Assembly: GCA_963676655.2 (NCBI GenBank)
Contig: CAXXKX010000003.1
Coordinates: 5,146,001-5,210,000, forward strand
Origin: G963676655 sp963676655
GTDB lineage: Bacteria; Verrucomicrobiota; Lentisphaeria; Victivallales; Victivallaceae
Direction of reading: 5' to 3'
DNA length: 64,000 nucleotides
Positions 60,070 through 64,000 of the stretch are shown piece after piece. The notes beneath the pieces are model-generated. The model was not told where the DNA came from. It was given only the letters and a program-made list of their open reading frames with translations, and made no database searches. Within the stretch, counting starts at the first letter, position 1; the number at the start of each line of letters is the position of its first letter. Made by a program: the position numbers and the translations under genes.

Positions 60070-60103
60070 AAAATATATCCCTTGATCTTAATATCGTAAT
60101 ATG

Positions 60104-60132
60104 AATATAATTAATAAACCGGGATATGTCAA
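60104..60132 (-). promoter_or_regulatory. Promoter of the regulator-led sulfatase locus
   Basis: On the - strand TTGACA (60127-60132), 17 bases and TATATT (60104-60109), about 35 bases before the regulator start. It may drive the eleven genes down to 44.2 kb, since gaps between them are short or negative. Confidence 0.7.
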
Positions 60133-60222
60133 GAGTAATTAGTGTTTTTTTTTGACAAATATTGATGTTTGTTATTTTTTGAGCTTAAATTAAGGTTTTT
60201 GAAAAAAAAATAAAAGGGGCTA

Positions 60223-60251
60223 TTGACTTTGAATAAAACATAAAGTATATT
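60223..60251 (+). promoter_or_regulatory. Promoter of the symporter gene
   Basis: TTGACT (60223-60228), 17 bases and TATATT (60246-60251), 41 bases before the start codon. It is divergent from the regulator promoter. Confidence 0.7.
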
Positions 60252-60260
60252 TTTTATACT
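60244..60260. promoter_or_regulatory. Perfect inverted repeat over the symporter -10 box
   Basis: AGTATA-TTTTT-TATACT is a perfect 6-bp inverted repeat with a five-base centre that covers the -10 box and the likely start site. It is a candidate operator for the adjacent regulator, although AT-rich repeats can arise by chance. Confidence 0.4.
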
Positions 60261-60292
60261 AATTTACTAAAAATACGAAAACAGAGGACTAA

Positions 60293-62290
60293 ATGAACTT
60301 TACAATCCTTGACTGGAGCATTGTCGCGTTCTTTCTGGCCGGGTTGAGCCTGATCGCGTGGTACACGAACCGTTATACAAAGAGTGTTGCTGATTTTCTG
60401 GCCGCTAACCGCTGCGCCGGCCGTTATCTGTTGACAATTGCTCAGGGCGCATCTAGTCTGGCGGTTATAAGCGTTATTGCAAACTTTGAAAAGTTTTACA
60501 AGGCGGGTTTTGCTATTGGCTGGTGGGGGCAGATGCTTGCTCCGCTTGGTCTGGTTATGGCGTTGACTGGTTTTGTTTCCTATCGTTACCGCCAAACCAA
60601 AGCATTGACCACGGCACAGTTTATTGAAATGCGTTACAGTCGTAAGCTGCGGGTTTTCGCCGGAATGCTGGCGTGGGCTTCCGGTTTGATAAATTACGGG
60701 ATATTTCCCGCTGTAACCGCCCGATTTTTTATCTATTTCTGCGGAATCCCGCAGTATAAGTCCCAATTGATGGGGCTGGAGATCAACTGGACCATTGGCG
60801 CGGTTATGGCTGTTTTACTGGGGATTGCGCTGTGCTTCACGCTATCCGGAGGCCAGATTGCAGTGATGATAACCGATTTCATCCAGGGACAGTTCATGAA
60901 CCTTACATTCTTGATTATCATGGGAGTTCTACTCTATAATTTTGACTGGAGTACGATTATTCATACCCTGGAAAATGCGCCGGTCGGACAGTCGAAAATC
61001 AATCCTTTCAATACTTCAAAAGTTAAGGATTTCAATATTTGGTTTTATGTGATGCTCGGTATTCTCAGGATTTATCATCATAAGGTATGGGGTGGCGGAA
61101 CCGGTTATCATGCGGCGGCAAAATCAGCTCATGAGGCAAAAATGGCCGGAATCCTTTCCGCATGGCGCGCCGGGGTGACCTACCTCCTTATCATGCTTAT
61201 TCCGATTTGCGCGTATGTGTTGCTTAACTCCGACTTGTTTCCAGTGAAAGCGGCGGCGGCTAACCAGGTTTTGGACGGGATTAATCACGCTCAGACCCTG
61301 AAACAGGTTAGGGTCTCGGTTGTGCTGATCCAACTGCTGCCCCCCGGAGTTCTCGGCCTCTTCGCCGCGGTGATGCTGGCGGCTGCAATCTCGACCGACG
61401 ACTCGTATCTGCATCAATGGGGCAGTATTTTCATTCAGGATGTTGTGGTGCCTTTGCGCAAGACCCACATTCCGCCAAAAGCGCATATGCGGCTGCTCAG
61501 ATACTCCATATTCGGAGTGGCGGTGTTTGCCTGGCTGTTCGGGATGCTGTTCAGGATGGAGGACTATATCTTTATGTTTTTCCAGATCACCGGGGCGATT
61601 TTCCTGGGCGGGGCCGGAGCGGTGGTTATCGGCGGCCTTTACTGGAAACGCGGGACAACTGCGGGGGCGTGGACCGCGTTTATCGTCGGTATGACCCTTG
61701 CTTCAACCGCGATCATTCTGCAATACTTCCTGTGGCCTCACCTGGATTTCTTCCGGTCGGTGATGCCGAACGTACAATGGCTTCATGGTCTGCCGAAAAA
61801 ATTCCCGCTCAACGGTATGCAGAGCGGATTCATTACTGCGATAATTGCCGGATCCTCTTACATACTGGTTTCCCTGTTGACTAAACCGAAGCCCGGGTTC
61901 AGTATGGATAAGATGTTGCATCGGGGAAAGTACGCTGATAAAGACGAAGTCTTGGTGACTCAGGTGAAAAAGAAGCGCTGGTGGCATTTTAGGTTTGGTA
62001 TAACCAGCGAGTTTTCCCGCGGGGATAAGGTTATTTACGGCTTGAAGATTGGCTGGTCGACGATGTGGTTTACTTTGTTTGCGGTTATCAGTATCTGGAA
62101 CCTGATCGCGGTCTGGCCGGATCGCTGGTGGGCCAACTGGTGGCTTTTTAAAATATGTTTAGCCGCGACGATCGGGGTGATCAGCGTAATCTGGTTTACG
62201 ATCGGTGGTATTTTTAATATTAAAGAACTATTCAAAACTTTGTCAACCAAGGTCAGGGATGATAAAGACGACGGAATGGTGGAGGAATAA
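60293..62290 (+). CDS. Sodium:solute symporter (SSS family)
   Basis: A 665-residue inner-membrane protein with about 13 hydrophobic segments. The opening TILDWSIVAFFLAGLSLIAWYTNR, the FLAANRCAGRYLLTIAQGASSLAVIS segment near residue 35, and the GLFAAVMLAAAISTDDSYLH segment near 350, which holds the sodium-site serine/threonine region of the LeuT-like fold, fit SSS transporters. A C-terminal extension of about 140 residues carries two more membrane helices. It probably imports the sugar or uronate freed by the exported enzymes. GAGGA four bases before the ATG is a good ribosome site. The next gene follows one base after the stop. Confidence 0.93.
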   Translation: MNFTILDWSIVAFFLAGLSLIAWYTNRYTKSVADFLAANRCAGRYLLTIAQGASSLAVISVIANFEKFYKAGFAIGWWGQMLAPLGLVMALTGFVSYRYRQTKALTTAQFIEMRYSRKLRVFAGMLAWASGLINYGIFPAVTARFFIYFCGIPQYKSQLMGLEINWTIGAVMAVLLGIALCFTLSGGQIAVMITDFIQGQFMNLTFLIIMGVLLYNFDWSTIIHTLENAPVGQSKINPFNTSKVKDFNIWFYVMLGILRIYHHKVWGGGTGYHAAAKSAHEAKMAGILSAWRAGVTYLLIMLIPICAYVLLNSDLFPVKAAAANQVLDGINHAQTLKQVRVSVVLIQLLPPGVLGLFAAVMLAAAISTDDSYLHQWGSIFIQDVVVPLRKTHIPPKAHMRLLRYSIFGVAVFAWLFGMLFRMEDYIFMFFQITGAIFLGGAGAVVIGGLYWKRGTTAGAWTAFIVGMTLASTAIILQYFLWPHLDFFRSVMPNVQWLHGLPKKFPLNGMQSGFITAIIAGSSYILVSLLTKPKPGFSMDKMLHRGKYADKDEVLVTQVKKKRWWHFRFGITSEFSRGDKVIYGLKIGWSTMWFTLFAVISIWNLIAVWPDRWWANWWLFKICLAATIGVISVIWFTIGGIFNIKELFKTLSTKVRDDKDDGMVEE

Positions 62291-62291
62291 A

Positions 62292-64000
62292 ATGAAGCGT
62301 AAATTTACTTTTTTACTATTGACTGCAACTTCAATTCTCGGTGCGGGACTGGTTAAAACCACAGCTCCGTTGTACACGGTCAAGCCGGGGAGCAGAATAT
62401 GCGCTGACCGCGACTACAAACTGCTGAAAGTTCCGGTTGAATTTTCCGGCTTGACCGCGATTCAGACGAACATGGGCGACAAGCAGGGTTCAGAACTGAA
62501 AATAAACCTTGAGCAACCGGCTCGTATCTACGGTGTTTTTAACTGGACGCGATTGCTTGAAGCGTCTGACTGGGGCCGTATCCCGGTGAACTGGAAGCTC
62601 TATCGCCACGCGGTTCCCGGACTCGTTAAAAATATGGACTGCGATATTTATTATATTGATCTTCCCGCCGGCCAGAATACTCTCTCCATCAATGCAAGCT
62701 GGTTGTGCCTCGGGATAAAACCCCTTGATCAACTGAGCGCAATTGAAAAATCCGCGGCGGAATTTAGTCCGGGCTCACCTGACGGAGTGTTTGCACCTGG
62801 AAAGATCGTTAAGGCTCAATTGAGTCAACCCGCATACTGGAAAGCGTTGGATGCCGCCGGAAAAACGATTGCCTCCGGGAAATCCTCAGAGATTAAATTT
62901 ACCCCGCCAGGTTCCGGCCTTTATTTGCTGAAAGTCCAGACAAATACTTTCCCTGTCTATGTCAAAGACGCCAAACAGGTAAAAGCGGCCAGCATTAAAA
63001 ACCGCCTGCCGATATGCTGGGATGTTCGCGGTATCGGCAATTATTGGCGTGATTCCCGGATGATTATCCCGGTTTTATATTCCGTTGCCGCTACTATGGT
63101 CAAATACGGCGCCAATATGGCCTACGCCAACCTGAATGCGAAGGAGCTGGACATCTTTCAGCAGTTTGGTATTACCGTTATTATGGATATTCGGAGGGAT
63201 ATCCATTCGCAAGTCAGCGATCATTCAGCTCTTTACGGCTGGTTTGATTCAAAGGTTATAAACAAGAAAGACGTTTCCGTCAGCTTGAAACGCTATCAGG
63301 AGCAAAAAGCCCGGCCTGAGATCGGGAAGACGCCGCTGCTTTACAAGCCGATGAGTTTTAACGCTTCCTGGCTGGGGTGCGGCGGCACCAGAGACGCGCT
63401 GGTACTCTGGCGATTGTTGAAGCCGCCGGTCAGAACCCTGCGCTGCACTCCTTTCTCCGGTCCCTGCGACGCCAGAACCGCAGTGAACAATAACGGCGCT
63501 GATCTGGCTTCGATTTTTGCGATCACTGACCGCGGTGAACAGACTCCATGGCACATGATGTTTTCAGCCTACGGCGAGTTGAACGTCAAAGATCGTCTGA
63601 ACTTTCAAGGAAGACGCATTCCTGATGCAAAAGAAATCACCGCCCTGTGTCACCTGGCCCTGGCAAACGGCGCAAAATGTATCTATATTTATCGTGCGGT
63701 ACAAGATGATTCGCTGATCAGCCCGGTGACCGGAACCGTTCGAGTCGCGGGAGTCAAAGGCGTTCGTGAAATCGCGGATTTTCTTGACCAGAACTCAGCA
63801 ACGTTGAAAAACAGCAGTCCGGTGTTTGTCAAATATTTCTGTTCTGAACCGTTGGTCAGGATCTCCCCGCGGCGAATGAAAAAAAGTATTTTCCTGTATA
63901 TAGTAAACAGCAGCGCGGAAAAGTCGGTTGAAACCCAGATAACTGTTTGGCCCAAACGCAGATCATCCGGCAATGTGAAGCTGAAGGTATCATTGTCTCC
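62292..64000 (+). CDS. Exported glycosidase-like protein, third member of the local family, lacking GDEP; truncated by the window
   Basis: ATG 62292 follows the symporter stop by one base, with GGAGGAAT upstream, and the frame stays open to the last base (569 complete codons). A signal-like N-terminus (KFTFLLLTATSILGAGL) leads into IYYIDLPAGQNTLS and LGIKPLDQLSAIEK, which align with its two paralogues. In the barrel-like part YGWFDSKV near residue 314 stands where they have YMFGDEP or YMVGDEP, so the proposed acid/base Glu is missing. Later blocks TPWHMMFSAYG and CHLALANGAKCIYIY also align. It may be an inactive, binding or regulatory relative, or use other residues. Confidence 0.78.
   Translation, partial: MKRKFTFLLLTATSILGAGLVKTTAPLYTVKPGSRICADRDYKLLKVPVEFSGLTAIQTNMGDKQGSELKINLEQPARIYGVFNWTRLLEASDWGRIPVNWKLYRHAVPGLVKNMDCDIYYIDLPAGQNTLSINASWLCLGIKPLDQLSAIEKSAAEFSPGSPDGVFAPGKIVKAQLSQPAYWKALDAAGKTIASGKSSEIKFTPPGSGLYLLKVQTNTFPVYVKDAKQVKAASIKNRLPICWDVRGIGNYWRDSRMIIPVLYSVAATMVKYGANMAYANLNAKELDIFQQFGITVIMDIRRDIHSQVSDHSALYGWFDSKVINKKDVSVSLKRYQEQKARPEIGKTPLLYKPMSFNASWLGCGGTRDALVLWRLLKPPVRTLRCTPFSGPCDARTAVNNNGADLASIFAITDRGEQTPWHMMFSAYGELNVKDRLNFQGRRIPDAKEITALCHLALANGAKCIYIYRAVQDDSLISPVTGTVRVAGVKGVREIADFLDQNSATLKNSSPVFVKYFCSEPLVRISPRRMKKSIFLYIVNSSAEKSVETQITVWPKRRSSGNVKLKVSLS

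Noticed and set aside
1..64000. tRNA, rRNA, CRISPR arrays, phage genes or an origin of replication
   Set aside because: I saw no cloverleaf, rRNA segment, regular repeat-spacer pattern, phage structural gene or DnaA-box cluster by eye. A covariance-model scan would be needed to exclude a small RNA gene.

Overview
The window most likely comes from a Gram-negative bacterium of the PVC group, probably Lentisphaerota (Victivallales-like) or a close relative such as Kiritimatiellota. The evidence is combined: a type II secretion secretin and an LpxH-like phosphatase point to an outer membrane. FTLIELLVV-type pseudopilins with a C-terminal His...Asp-Gly signature, GntR/LacI-type hybrid regulators, many sulfatases, Gfo/Idh oxidoreductases and large secreted TIM-barrel-like proteins are the usual inventory of polysaccharide-degrading members of that group. 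This assignment is an inference from gene content, not from a marker-gene tree.

Layout. 1-5.6 kb: housekeeping and membrane genes on the + strand (end of a PxpC/KipA-like gene, purA, a nitroreductase, an unknown protein, two overlapping DUF21/CBS proteins). 5.9-10.2 kb: a beta-propeller glycosidase-like protein and an 811-residue unknown. 10.3-11.8 kb: a start-less repeat protein on the - strand. 12-14.2 kb: rhaA with a divergent AraC regulator. 14.4-29.0 kb: two REP-associated (HUH) transposases facing each other, each with a similar promoter, bracketing a small secreted Spy-like protein and an eleven-gene type II secretion operon in the order L-M-C-D-E-F-G-H-I-J-K. 29.1-34.9 kb: a cassette of GntR/LacI-like regulator, pseudopilin and secreted GH42-like protein, with a near-consensus promoter and a perfect palindromic operator in front of the regulator. 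35.1-40.5 kb: a secreted zinc-ribbon protein and a three-gene sensory operon (sensor-domain protein, PAS kinase, receiver-kinase hybrid). 40.6-44 kb: a GH78 alpha-L-rhamnosidase and an LpxH-like phosphoesterase. 44.2-64 kb: a sulfated-glycan utilisation locus. Eleven - strand genes (regulator, pseudopilin, two secreted glycosidase-like paralogues, two Gfo/Idh oxidoreductases, five sulfatases) run away from a divergent sodium/solute symporter that is followed by a third paralogue cut by the window edge.

How it may work together (inference). Secreted TIM-barrel proteins and two exported sulfatases would act outside the cytoplasm, the symporter would import products, and three sulfatases without signal peptides plus the oxidoreductases would finish the work inside. 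The T2SS would export enzymes. Twice in this window a regulator, a dedicated pseudopilin and large secreted enzyme(s) stand in the same order, suggesting glycan-specific pseudopilins plugged into a common secretion machine. All six FTLxE prepilins lack the canonical Gly before the cleavage site. The repeated cassette, the three-paralogue family and the prepilin cleavage sites are the most promising novelties.
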